Assembly (NCBI GenBank): GCA_900552365.1
Contig: URZP01000033.1
Location: forward strand, 1 to 14,718
Reading direction: 5' to 3'
DNA from: an uncultured Coriobacteriaceae bacterium
GTDB lineage: Bacteria; Actinomycetota; Coriobacteriia; Coriobacteriales; Eggerthellaceae
DNA: 14,718 nt
Every line of letters starts with the position of its first letter. The first letter of the stretch is position 1. Both the position numbers and the translations under genes were made by a program. The notes under the pieces are model-generated. The model had not been told where the DNA came from. It did not search any database and saw only the letters and a program-made list of their open reading frames with translations. Shown piece by piece: positions 7,021 through 13,333 of this stretch.

Positions 7021-7053
7021 ATCGATAGGCTAACATGTTTTCCTGCTGTGTGC
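7021..7053 (-). promoter_or_regulatory. Possible leaderless promoter of the cyclo-ligase gene
   Basis: On the minus strand, TAGCCT (7032-7027) fits the TAnnnT form of an actinobacterial -10 box and ends six bases before the ATG, so transcription could begin at the A of the start codon. TAGGCA, 18 bases further upstream, matches TTGACA at four positions. The lack of a ribosome binding site fits this reading. CTAACATG is present twice on the plus strand (7030-7037 and 7054-7061) and overlaps the region. This is inference from spacing only. Confidence 0.35.
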
Positions 7054-7347
7054 CTAACATGATTGACGATTCGTTGCGAAAGTTAACGGGGACGGTGGGT
7101 TTTTTGTTGGGATCCAGCTTGCTTTCGTTTGAATTTCGTCGGCATATTTTCGTATTCGCGTCATCGCTTTTGTTGGAGGCTGAAAGAGCGTCGAAGTGCG
7201 GCAAGGGTTTGCTGGAAACTTGTTTGATCTTGTTGGAATTCGGTTGCTTGCGCACCTTGGTTTGAACACGCTATTGTTGAGAGCGTGGCTGATCGGGTCG
7301 CCCTTGTGTTGGACGCTTGTTTTAGCTGTGATTCGAAAAAATGCGAC
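7054..7347. other. Gene-free, T/G-rich stretch upstream of the Rrf2 gene
   Basis: No recognisable gene is present on either strand. Short open frames occur (for example 7035-7265 on plus and 7054-7269 on minus), but their translations show no family pattern, lack ribosome binding sites and have no plausible codon bias. The plus strand is T- and G-rich and lower in G+C than its neighbours. TTGTTGG occurs at 7104, 7170 and 7230. A degenerated gene or a regulatory spacer would both fit. Confidence 0.5.
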
Positions 7348-7375
7348 TTGCCAACGTCGTTATTGATGCGATTAT
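7348..7375 (+). promoter_or_regulatory. Candidate promoter of the Rrf2-family gene
   Basis: TTGCCA (7348-7353, five of six to TTGACA) and GATTAT (7370-7375, four of six to TATAAT) are spaced 16 bases apart. A start near 7382 would place the inverted repeat 7389-7417 just inside the transcript, where a repressor could block initiation or clearance. Confidence 0.45.
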
Positions 7376-7388
7376 GAACGCATAAGGG

Positions 7389-7417
7389 GAAGCTAACTTT
7401 GTAGGAGGGTTAGCTTC
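7389..7417 (+). promoter_or_regulatory. Perfect 9-bp inverted repeat, candidate operator or leader stem
   Basis: GAAGCTAAC (7389-7397) and GTTAGCTTC (7409-7417) are exact complements separated by 11 bases. They lie directly downstream of the candidate promoter and 66 bases before the Rrf2 start. Rrf2 proteins are dimers that bind palindromes and often repress their own genes, so autoregulation is the favoured reading. An RNA stem is the alternative. Confidence 0.5.
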
Positions 7418-7425
7418 GGGAGGTT

Positions 7426-7455
7426 ACCTTGGATCGATGTCCACTCGATCAAGGT
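7426..7455 (+). promoter_or_regulatory. Second stem-loop in the Rrf2 leader
   Basis: ACCTTGGATCGA (7426-7437) pairs with TCGATCAAGGT (7445-7455), eleven pairs with one bulged G around a seven-base loop. It ends 16 bases before the AAGGAG ribosome binding site. It could be a second operator half or part of a structured leader together with the preceding stem. Confidence 0.45.
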
Positions 7456-7482
7456 GTCGGTTGAAACGAAAAGGAGACGCCT

Positions 7483-7938
7483 GTGAAGAACAAAGCGTCG
7501 TCTGACTACGGCTTTCGCGCCGTCGTGTACCTCGCTATCGAAGGTCGCGTCTGCTCGTCTAAAGAAATCGCGGACCAGATGTCCATCCCGCGCGATTACC
7601 TGATTCAGCTGTGCCTGCGCTTGCGTGATGCTGGGATCGTGAAAGCTCACCCGGGCAAGAACGGCGGCTACGAGCTTGCGAAGAAGCCCGAGAAGATCTC
7701 GCTCTACGATATTTCGAAGGCTTTGAGCGCCGAAGATAAGCAGCCGCGCCATCCGCTGTCTAAGAAGCGTGACAACGGCGATGCGGTTGCTGCTGTTCGT
7801 TACACGCAGAAAGTGATGGCGAAAGGCTACGCCATGCTGTATTCGGGCATTTCGGTTCAGGACATCATCGATTCGACTAATGCCGATAGCGACATCGCTG
7901 CAGTTTTGCAGGCTGGCTTGGACAAGTCGAACAAGTAA
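7483..7938 (+). CDS. Rrf2-family transcriptional regulator without cluster cysteines
   Basis: DNA-binding dimeric regulator of the Rrf2 family (IscR, NsrR and CymR are relatives). It has 151 residues, the family's normal size. The N-terminus SSDYGFRAVVYLA is typical, the helix-turn-helix spans about 25-47 (SSKEIADQMSIPRDYLIQLC) and the wing carries PGKNGGYELA (57-66). The only cysteines are Cys24 and Cys44. The 85-110 stretch, where IscR and NsrR hold an iron-sulfur cluster, has none, so this one likely senses a ligand or protein partner, as CymR does. GTG at 7483 is the start because AAGGAG (7471-7476) lies six bases upstream. Two inverted repeats precede it. The regulator converges on proC. 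Its target genes are not evident beyond probable autoregulation. Confidence 0.9.
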   Translation: MKNKASSDYGFRAVVYLAIEGRVCSSKEIADQMSIPRDYLIQLCLRLRDAGIVKAHPGKNGGYELAKKPEKISLYDISKALSAEDKQPRHPLSKKRDNGDAVAAVRYTQKVMAKGYAMLYSGISVQDIIDSTNADSDIAAVLQAGLDKSNK

Positions 7939-7950
7939 ACAGTCAAACAG

Positions 7951-7982
7951 TCGGGACGGCGTACTTCAGTACGCCGTCCCGA
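7951..7982. terminator. Strong hairpin between convergent rrf2-type gene and proC
   Basis: A perfect 14-bp stem (7951-7964 with 7969-7982) surrounds a TTCA loop. Downstream on plus is TCTTCATTT, and on minus CTGTTTGACTGTTT. Both are only moderately T-rich, but the stem is very stable and the position between convergent stops fits a bidirectional terminator. Confidence 0.75.
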
Positions 7983-8013
7983 TCTTCATTTGCAGGGTAT
8001 GTCTTTTTGAGAT

Positions 8014-8044
8014 CCCGCCTTGCTTCGGTTGGGCGGGTTTATTT
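8014..8044 (+). terminator. Second plus-strand terminator, at the proC stop
   Basis: CCCGCC (8014-8019) pairs with GGCGGG (8032-8037), followed by TTTATTT (8038-8044). The T tract works only in the plus direction, so it backs up the previous terminator and keeps transcription out of proC in antisense. It overlaps the proC stop codon. Confidence 0.55.
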
Positions 8045-8830
8045 CAACGTGGCGTCAATCGCCTTGATCAGCGCGTTGCGCAGGCCCGCTTCCTCAAGCG
8101 CCGCAACGCCTCGGATGGTTGCGCCGCCCGGCGAGCACACGGCATCCTTTAGCATGGCGGGATGGATTCCCGTTTCTAGCTGCAGTTTTCCGGTTCCCGC
8201 GATCATGGCGCTGACGATGCGGTAAGCATCGGCGCGCGGGATGCCGTTCTTCACGGCTGCATCGGCAAGCGCCTCGGTGATGACGGCGATGAACGCCGGC
8301 GCGCATGAAGCGGTGGTGCCGCCAACCCAAAGCAGCGACCCGTCCAATTCCACGGGCGTTCCCAAAAGCTCAAGAAGACCCATGATCAGCTTGGCCTCGT
8401 CGACATCGAGCGTGCTCTGCTTCTCGACCGCGATGACGCCTGCGTTCACGGACACGGGGATGTTTGGCACCGTCGAGATGTGGTGGGTGCCCGGCAGAAG
8501 GGCTTCCCATTTTCCTTTGTCCCAGGTCCAGGCAATGGAAAGGACGATCTTGCCGCTAAGGGCGTCTTCCTTGCCGGAGAAGACCTTCTCGATAAGGTAG
8601 GGTTTGACGCCGGCGACGATCACGTCGGCGTTCGCGATCACTTCGTCGGCCGTTTTATATGCGGTCATACCGCGTGTGGCGCAGCGCTCCTTCAATGCGT
8701 CGAAGCGCCCGGCGCAGGCGCACATGTTCTTAGGGTCGACTTCGCCGCTGGCGATCCAACCGTCGGCCATGGCGCTTGCCATGTTGCCGAATCCCACGAA
8801 TCCGATTTTCGCATTTTGAAGAGTTGCCAT
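8039..8830 (-). CDS. proC: Pyrroline-5-carboxylate reductase
   Basis: Reduces 1-pyrroline-5-carboxylate to proline with NAD(P)H, the last step of proline synthesis, in the cytoplasm. The 263-residue product has the normal length. The Rossmann start is IGFVGFGNMASAM (9-21), with GVKPYLIEKV near 74 and TVPNIPVSVNAGV near 120 in the active-site part. The dimerisation and substrate domain ends with the hallmark SPGGATIRGVAALEEAGLR. The ATG at 8830 has GGAGG seven bases upstream. It is divergent from the citrate synthase gene across 224 bases and convergent with the Rrf2 gene. No proA or proB is nearby. It is read as biosynthetic, although reversible use in amino acid catabolism cannot be excluded. 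Confidence 0.93.
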   Translation of the reverse strand: MATLQNAKIGFVGFGNMASAMADGWIASGEVDPKNMCACAGRFDALKERCATRGMTAYKTADEVIANADVIVAGVKPYLIEKVFSGKEDALSGKIVLSIAWTWDKGKWEALLPGTHHISTVPNIPVSVNAGVIAVEKQSTLDVDEAKLIMGLLELLGTPVELDGSLLWVGGTTASCAPAFIAVITEALADAAVKNGIPRADAYRIVSAMIAGTGKLQLETGIHPAMLKDAVCSPGGATIRGVAALEEAGLRNALIKAIDATLK

Positions 8831-8902
8831 GTCTCGCCCTCCGATTGGTTGCGTTGTTCTGGCTGACGCTCTTGCTGCTTAGCGTCGATGTTCATCGCTC
8901 GA

Positions 8903-8908
8903 ATCATA
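8903..8908 (-). promoter_or_regulatory. Candidate -10 box for proC
   Basis: On the minus strand TATGAT reads from 8908 to 8903 and matches TATAAT at five of six positions, about 70 bases before the proC ATG. No convincing -35 box lies at the right distance, so the call rests on one hexamer in a divergent promoter region. Confidence 0.3.
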
Positions 8909-9054
8909 CCGCACTCCAGCCGTGAACCTACAGATCGTGCAGCCCCAGCCTGGTTACAACTTGATGAAGCGTCTGTTTCGTGCATGAAAGCCTTCTTGTG
9001 CTGGGCTTGTGTGGTCTATCATCGACGAAACCACCTGACCGAAGGAGACTCCCC

Positions 9055-10413
9055 ATGGATGAGGCCAGCGAGAAGAAGAAGTTCGGGCTGTACGATCAGC
9101 TGTTGTCCATCAACACCATCGACCCCAGTTACTTCCAGCAGTTCGACGTCAAGCGCGGCTTGCGCAATGCCGATGGCACGGGCGTGGTTGCGGGCGTCAC
9201 CAACATCTCCAACGTTCATGGCTATCTGATTTCCGACGGCGTCAAAATCCCCGACGAGGGATCACTTACCTTTCGCGGTTACAACATCTACGATCTGCTG
9301 TTGGGCGACGACGCCGCAACGCATCGTTTCAATTTTGAAGAGATCGCGTACTTGCTGCTGATGGGTGAGCTTCCCACGAAGCAGCAGTGGCACGATTTCA
9401 TCGACGTGATCGATTCCGAGCGCGAGTTGCCCGATGGTTTCACGGCAAGCCTGATGACGTCAAGCAACCCGCCCGACATCATGAATGTGCTGGCGCGTTC
9501 CGTTTTGCAGCTGTATTCGGACGATCCCGACGCCGAATCGCGTTCCGTCGAACACGAGGTTCACACGGCGCTGTCGTTGATCTCGCGCCTGCCGCGCATC
9601 ATGGTTGGTTCGTATTACGGCAAGCAGGCGAAGTTCTACGGCGGGTCGTTCATCTTGCACCCCTTTACCCCGGGTCAGTCCACCGCCGAAACCATCCTTT
9701 CCATGTTGCGCCCCGACCGCTCGTTCACGCCCGAAGAGGCGCGCATGCTCGACATCATGCTGTGTCTGCACGCCGAGCACGGCGGCGGCAACAATTCCAC
9801 GTTCACTATGCGCGTGCTTTCCTCGGCCGATACCGATCCGTATTCCGCCTACGCGGCGGCCATCGGTTCGCTTAAGGGCCGCAAGCACGGCGGTGCGAAT
9901 CATCAGGTGCGCGCGATGCATGCCGATATGAAACAGAACGTCGCGAATTGGGAAGACGAAGGCGCTGTCGCCGATTATCTGACGAAAATCGTTCGTAAAG
10001 AGGCGTACGACCGCAGCGGCCTGATTTACGGAATGGGCCACGCCGTGTACACGAAATCCGACCCGCGCGCTGTCATCTTGAAGCACTTTGCTTCGCAGCT
10101 CGCCGCCGGTACCGAGTTCGAGGCCGAATTCAAGCTGCTCGAAACGGTGGAACGCCTGGCGCCCGAGATCTTGCATGACGTGAAGGGGACCACGAAAGAC
10201 ATGTGCGCCAACGTGGATATGTACTCCGGTTTCGTCTACACCATGATGGGTATCCCTGAGGATCTGTTCACGCCGTTGTTCGCGTGCGGCCGCATGGCTG
10301 GTTGGGCCGCGCATCGCTTTGAGGAGATGTATTCAGCTAAGCGCATCATCCGCCCTGCATACAAGACCACGTTCGCAACGCCGCGCCCGTACATCCCGAT
10401 CGACCAACGCTAG
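9055..10413 (+). CDS. gltA: Citrate synthase
   Basis: Condenses oxaloacetate with acetyl-CoA (a propionyl-CoA-using methylcitrate synthase cannot be ruled out from sequence), supplying citrate for the glutamate branch in an anaerobe. It has 452 residues, somewhat longer than common 370-430 forms, mostly through the N-terminus. Active-site residues are in place: LHAEHGGGNN (238-247), His278 in GRKHGGAN, His329 in GMGHAVY and Asp388 in NVDMYSG. GRMAGWAAH (412-420) binds CoA/substrate. GMGHAVYT deviates from the usual GFGHRVYK just after the catalytic His (Ala for Arg), as in the related Clostridia-type group. The ATG at 9055 is chosen for GAAGGAG at 9041-9047. An in-frame ATG at 8980 lacks such a site and gives an uncharacteristic leader peptide. 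Symbol by function. Confidence 0.9.
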   Translation: MDEASEKKKFGLYDQLLSINTIDPSYFQQFDVKRGLRNADGTGVVAGVTNISNVHGYLISDGVKIPDEGSLTFRGYNIYDLLLGDDAATHRFNFEEIAYLLLMGELPTKQQWHDFIDVIDSERELPDGFTASLMTSSNPPDIMNVLARSVLQLYSDDPDAESRSVEHEVHTALSLISRLPRIMVGSYYGKQAKFYGGSFILHPFTPGQSTAETILSMLRPDRSFTPEEARMLDIMLCLHAEHGGGNNSTFTMRVLSSADTDPYSAYAAAIGSLKGRKHGGANHQVRAMHADMKQNVANWEDEGAVADYLTKIVRKEAYDRSGLIYGMGHAVYTKSDPRAVILKHFASQLAAGTEFEAEFKLLETVERLAPEILHDVKGTTKDMCANVDMYSGFVYTMMGIPEDLFTPLFACGRMAGWAAHRFEEMYSAKRIIRPAYKTTFATPRPYIPIDQR

Positions 10414-10599
10414 ATGCCGACGCAGGGGGCCTGCGGATGCCTTGCTGCGGTCGAGCACACCCGTCATGCGCGGCGGCGCTGACGGAAACCGATTGCACCC
10501 GCGCCATATCGTATGCGGCGCTTCGGTCGAATCGCGCGCCTCACCGCCTTTTTCAAGAAGTGGATATTCCGTGATGGGGAGATCGATCTAAAAAAGTCG
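10414..10599. other. Spacer between citrate synthase and tRNA-Arg
   Basis: No gene is supported. A short hairpin, CGCAGG (10421-10426) with CCTGCG (10430-10435), lies just past the citrate synthase stop but lacks a T tract. A run of five T occurs near 10551 without a stem. No transposase remnant or repeat of the tRNA end is seen. Confidence 0.5.
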
Positions 10600-10627
10600 T
10601 TGACATGTTCGCTCGGTTGGCTAAAAT
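10600..10627 (+). promoter_or_regulatory. Promoter of tRNA-Arg
   Basis: A perfect TTGACA (10600-10605) and TAAAAT (10622-10627) are spaced 16 bases apart. Predicted initiation is near 10634, which leaves about 16 bases of 5' leader before the mature tRNA. This is the best sigma-70-type promoter in the window. Confidence 0.8.
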
Positions 10628-10649
10628 ATCTTTTGCTGTTTGATTAAGT

Positions 10650-10726
10650 GCGCCCTTACCTCAGCTGGATAGAGGGACTGACTACGAATCAGTACGTCGA
10701 GGGTTCGAATCCCCCAGGGCGCACCA
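10650..10726 (+). tRNA. tRNA-Arg (anticodon ACG), CCA encoded
   Basis: A 77-base cloverleaf. Acceptor GCGCCCT (10650-10656) pairs with AGGGCGC (10716-10722), with discriminator A and CCA at 10724-10726. The D stem is CCTC/GAGG. The anticodon stem ACTGA/TCAGT surrounds loop CTACGAA, with ACG at 10684-10686; A34 is normally deaminated to inosine so that it reads CGU, CGC and CGA. The T loop TTCGAAT is standard, but the T stem GAGGG/CCCCC contains an A-C mismatch between 10700 and 10714. It has its own promoter and terminator, so it is a single-gene unit. Confidence 0.96.
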
Positions 10727-10738
10727 TTTAAAACGCTC

Positions 10739-10763
10739 AACCCGCTTCGGCGGGTTTTCTTTT
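10739..10763 (+). terminator. Terminator of tRNA-Arg
   Basis: AACCCGC (10739-10745) pairs with GCGGGTT (10750-10756) around a TTCG tetraloop, followed by a T-rich tail to 10763. This is a textbook Rho-independent terminator 13 bases past the CCA. Confidence 0.88.
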
Positions 10764-10890
10764 CTAACGGGCTTTTACCGGGATTCTTCCGGCTGGCTTT
10801 TGGGCGAGTTTTCTTCCCGCGGGTTTCCAGCACGCTCTTCGCTGGCGCTTTTGCAAGCTGCCCTTTGCAAGTGCGTTTTCTTACGCAGAT
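10764..10890 (+). other. T-rich stem-loop cluster behind tRNA-Arg
   Basis: Successive small hairpins and T runs: the palindrome CCCGCGGG at 10816-10823, CCAGC/GCTGG at 10827-10845 followed by CGCTTTT, and TGCGT/ACGCA at 10872-10887 around a T-rich loop. TTTGCAAG occurs at 10850-10857 and 10864-10871. No gene is supported. It may be a chain of back-up or decayed terminators. Confidence 0.4.
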
Positions 10891-10992
10891 CACCGGTATC
10901 GCCCTTCCGTAAGCGCCGTTTATCAGAAATGAGCCATTCTTAGGATTTCTTTCCCGTTCTCGTCCTAGCGCCGTGCTAAGATTCTGATGTGT

Positions 10993-11011
10993 TACGAAAT
11001 TGAAGTTCGTA
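10993..11011 (+). promoter_or_regulatory. Inverted repeat upstream of the ABC importer operon
   Basis: TACGAA (10993-10998) and TTCGTA (11006-11011) are exact complements with a seven-base spacer, 38 bases before the lipoprotein start. A weak -10-like TAAGAT sits at 10977-10982. The position fits an operator of a metal- or ligand-responsive repressor, but the repeat matches neither a Fur nor a DtxR consensus that I know. Confidence 0.35.
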
Positions 11012-11049
11012 GCACCGATAGAGAAAACCTCAAAGAATGGGATTCATGC

Positions 11050-12186
11050 ATGAAGAAGAGATTTTCGCTGAAGCCTGCGGCGATCTTCGTGGCAGCACTT
11101 GCTGTGTTCACCCTGACGCTTACCGCTTGCGGGTCGAACAGCGCAGCATCGGGTAGCGCATCTGACGCCAGTTCGTCTGCTGCCGTAACGAAAACGGTCG
11201 TCGATGCCTATGGCCGCAGCGTTGAGGTGCCGAAGGACGCAAAGACTGCCGCTACGGTTGGCAGCGGCGCCCGCTTTGTGGTGTACGCCGGTGCTCAGGA
11301 CAAGCTCATTGCCGTCACCGAAATGGAAACCACCCCGGCTATGAACCGTCCGTACGCAATCGCCTACAAGGACCTTTTCGCCAACCTGCCTTCCACCAGT
11401 AACGGCAACCATCTCCTTGAGACCAACGTCAACGAAGAGCAGTTGATGGATCTCAACCCCGACGTCATCATCTCTAGCCGCAGCGCCGAGGAATGCGACG
11501 CCCTTCAGAAGGACACCGGCATTCCCGTTATCGGCATCACCTACCAAAATCAGCTGTTCACAGACAACGTGTACAACTCCATCACCTGCGTCGGTGAGGC
11601 CCTGGGCACCGAGGATCATGCCAACGAGGTTGTTGCCAAGCTGAAGGAGTGGGATGCCGACCTGAAAGCCCGTACCGCCGATATCGCTGATGCCGACAAG
11701 CCCAGCGTGTACGTGGGTGCCGTCAACTACAAGGGCGCTAAGAGCTTTACCGGCACCTATGCCAACTATGCTCCGCTTGTCGAACTGAACGCCAAGAATG
11801 TTGCCGACGAGACCGGTCAGAAAGCTGCAGTTGACGTCGACCTTGAGCAGATCGGCAACTGGGATCCCGACTACATGTTCCTGAACGCGGGCAACATGGA
11901 CCTGATGAAGGCCGACTATGCTAACAACCAGGCGTTTTTCGACGGCCTGAAGGCGTTCCAGCAAGGCAACCTGTACACGCAGCCGTTCTTCAACTTCAAC
12001 GGCACCAACATCGACACGGGCATCTGCGACACCTACTTCATCGGTGCGACCATCTACCCCGATAAATTCGCCGATGTCGATCTGAAGGCGAAGTACTCCG
12101 AGATCTACACTACGCTTCTTGGCGTCGACTTCTATCGCGCCATGCAGCAGAGCGGCATGGACTTCAAGTCGATCTCGTTCAATTAA
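11050..12186 (+). CDS. Lipoprotein substrate-binding protein of a FecBCD-type ABC importer
   Basis: Membrane-anchored receptor that captures an iron-siderophore, haem or corrinoid ligand and delivers it to the permease. It has 378 residues. The signal peptide has a basic start (MKKRFSLK), a hydrophobic core and lipobox LTAC with lipidated Cys27, followed by a Ser/Ala-rich linker typical of Gram-positive lipoproteins. The mature part begins TVVDAYGRSVEVPKDAKTAA, the classic opening of the TroA-like helical-backbone fold. It continues with the interlobe segment LMDLNPDVIISSRSAEE and a second lobe with WDPDYMFLNAG. ATG 11050 is chosen because it gives the signal peptide directly; GGGA at 11039-11042 is a weak ribosome site. 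In-frame upstream ATG 10987 would bury the signal. Permease, ATPase and methyltransferase genes follow in one direction. The ligand is not identifiable from sequence alone. Confidence 0.88.
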   Translation: MKKRFSLKPAAIFVAALAVFTLTLTACGSNSAASGSASDASSSAAVTKTVVDAYGRSVEVPKDAKTAATVGSGARFVVYAGAQDKLIAVTEMETTPAMNRPYAIAYKDLFANLPSTSNGNHLLETNVNEEQLMDLNPDVIISSRSAEECDALQKDTGIPVIGITYQNQLFTDNVYNSITCVGEALGTEDHANEVVAKLKEWDADLKARTADIADADKPSVYVGAVNYKGAKSFTGTYANYAPLVELNAKNVADETGQKAAVDVDLEQIGNWDPDYMFLNAGNMDLMKADYANNQAFFDGLKAFQQGNLYTQPFFNFNGTNIDTGICDTYFIGATIYPDKFADVDLKAKYSEIYTTLLGVDFYRAMQQSGMDFKSISFN

Positions 12187-12235
12187 GCGATAGTCGTTCG
12201 AGAAACGTGAGTTAAGGATCAAGTCGGGCGCGTGC

Positions 12236-13333
12236 ATGCAAGAGGAGAAGCTGACAAACACGGGGCTGCCGCCTCAAGGCCAGGCCAGGAACGGGGGCTA
12301 TGACGGGTACATCCGTCATAAGCTAGTCGTCATCGCCGTGCTGGCCGTGGTCGTTGCCGGCATCGCCGTGCTGTCCATGGGGATGGGTGCGCTGAACCTC
12401 TCCGCGAAAGACGTCGTCCTGGCTTTGTTCGGACAGGGCGATGCGCGCGCGGTGGCTGCGGTGCAGAACATCCGCTTGCCGCGCGTGCTGACGGCCATTG
12501 TCGCCGGCATCGCCTTGTCCCTTGCAGGCTGCGCGTACCAAAGCGTCCTGCGCAACCCGCTGGCTTCGGCCAGCACGCTTGGTATTTCGCAGGGTGCCGC
12601 CTTTGGCGCTTCGATTGCCATCATCGTGCTTGCCGGGGGACGCGGTTCGTCGGCTGCCTACGAGGGCGTAAGCTCGGCCGACCCGGTTATGACGGCGCTG
12701 CTGGCGTTCGCGGGGGCCATGCTTTCCACCGTGTTGATCTTGCTGCTGTCGCGCGTTCGCGAGATGACGCCCGAAAGCATTGTTCTCCTCGGCGTGGCGC
12801 TATCGGCGGTGTTCACCGCCGGAACCACCTTGGTGCAGTATTTTGCGGAAGATTCCCAGGTGGCTGCCGTGGTGTTCTGGACCTTCGGCGACCTTAGCCG
12901 TGTGAGCAAAGATCAGCTTGCGCTTATGGCGATCGTCACGCTGGTGGGCGCTGTGGTGTTTCACCTTAATAGGTGGGATTTCAACGCGATGGAATCGGGC
13001 GAGGGCCTGGCGCACAGCCTAGGCATTTCGGTGAGCAAGGTTCGTCTGACGAACATGTTCGTTGCGAGCGCCGTTGCCTCGACGGTCATTGCGTTTTGCG
13101 GCATCGTCAACTTCGTGGGTTTGGTCGCGCCGCACGTCATGAGGCGCCTTCTTGGCTCGGACTACCGCTACCTGCTTCCCGCTTCGGTCATTGCCGGCGC
13201 GGGCTTGCTTTTGGTTTCTGACATGCTTTGCCATGTCATCGTCGCTCCGCTGATCCTGCCGATTTCGGCCATTACGTCGTTCGTCGGCGCGCCGGTCTTC
13301 ATCTATCTGCTGTTCAAGGGGGTGAACCGCTGA
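12236..13333 (+). CDS. FecCD-family ABC importer permease
   Basis: Membrane permease (BtuC/FhuB/FecCD family) that works as a homodimer to pass the ligand from the lipoprotein into the cytoplasm. It has 365 residues, with a hydrophilic N-terminal tail of about 28 residues and then about nine to ten hydrophobic segments starting at 29-48. Family landmarks are RLPRVL (80-85), RNPLASASTLGISQGAAFG (106-124), the ATPase-coupling loop GEGLAHSLGIS (255-265) and GLVAPHVMRRLLGSDYRYLLP (from 295). The late SDMLCHVIVAP carries His where many members have Arg, and LPISAITSFVGAPVFIYLL closes the protein. The ATG at 12236 has only a distant AAGG (12213-12216). A GAGGAG lies inside the first codons, so initiation may be weak or coupled to the gene 49 bases upstream. 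The last base of its stop is the first base of the ATPase gene. Confidence 0.92.
   Translation: MQEEKLTNTGLPPQGQARNGGYDGYIRHKLVVIAVLAVVVAGIAVLSMGMGALNLSAKDVVLALFGQGDARAVAAVQNIRLPRVLTAIVAGIALSLAGCAYQSVLRNPLASASTLGISQGAAFGASIAIIVLAGGRGSSAAYEGVSSADPVMTALLAFAGAMLSTVLILLLSRVREMTPESIVLLGVALSAVFTAGTTLVQYFAEDSQVAAVVFWTFGDLSRVSKDQLALMAIVTLVGAVVFHLNRWDFNAMESGEGLAHSLGISVSKVRLTNMFVASAVASTVIAFCGIVNFVGLVAPHVMRRLLGSDYRYLLPASVIAGAGLLLVSDMLCHVIVAPLILPISAITSFVGAPVFIYLLFKGVNR

Noticed and set aside
7035..7265. Plus-strand frame of 76 residues, hydrophobic in its middle
   Set aside because: No ribosome binding site, no recognisable family, in a T/G-skewed stretch that gives hydrophobic codons by composition. 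It could be a small membrane protein, but there is no support.
7389..7455. Known riboswitch upstream of the Rrf2 gene
   Set aside because: The two simple hairpins lack the conserved cores of riboswitch classes I can recall (cobalamin, TPP, SAM, FMN, glycine).
8888..9229. Short frame in the proC-gltA divergent region, and the minus-strand frame 8692-8985
   Set aside because: Both run into strong genes in other frames and lack ribosome sites. The region is better read as a divergent promoter.
9460..10314. Minus-strand frame of 284 residues opposite citrate synthase
   Set aside because: Antisense shadow in G+C-rich DNA. The plus strand carries all catalytic residues of citrate synthase.
10650..10726. 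tRNA-Arg as an attachment site of an integrated element
   Set aside because: No integrase gene and no repeated copy of the tRNA 3' end in the following 4 kb.
10621..10893. Minus-strand frame of 90 residues across tRNA-Arg
   Set aside because: Part of it (GIRTLDVLIRSQSLYPAE) is the well-known false peptide read from the antisense of a tRNA; the rest is a basic shadow of T-rich spacer.
11044..12261. Minus-strand frame of 405 residues opposite the lipoprotein gene
   Set aside because: It is a mirror of the sense codons. The plus strand has a signal peptide, lipobox and family fold, while the antisense product shows no domain pattern.
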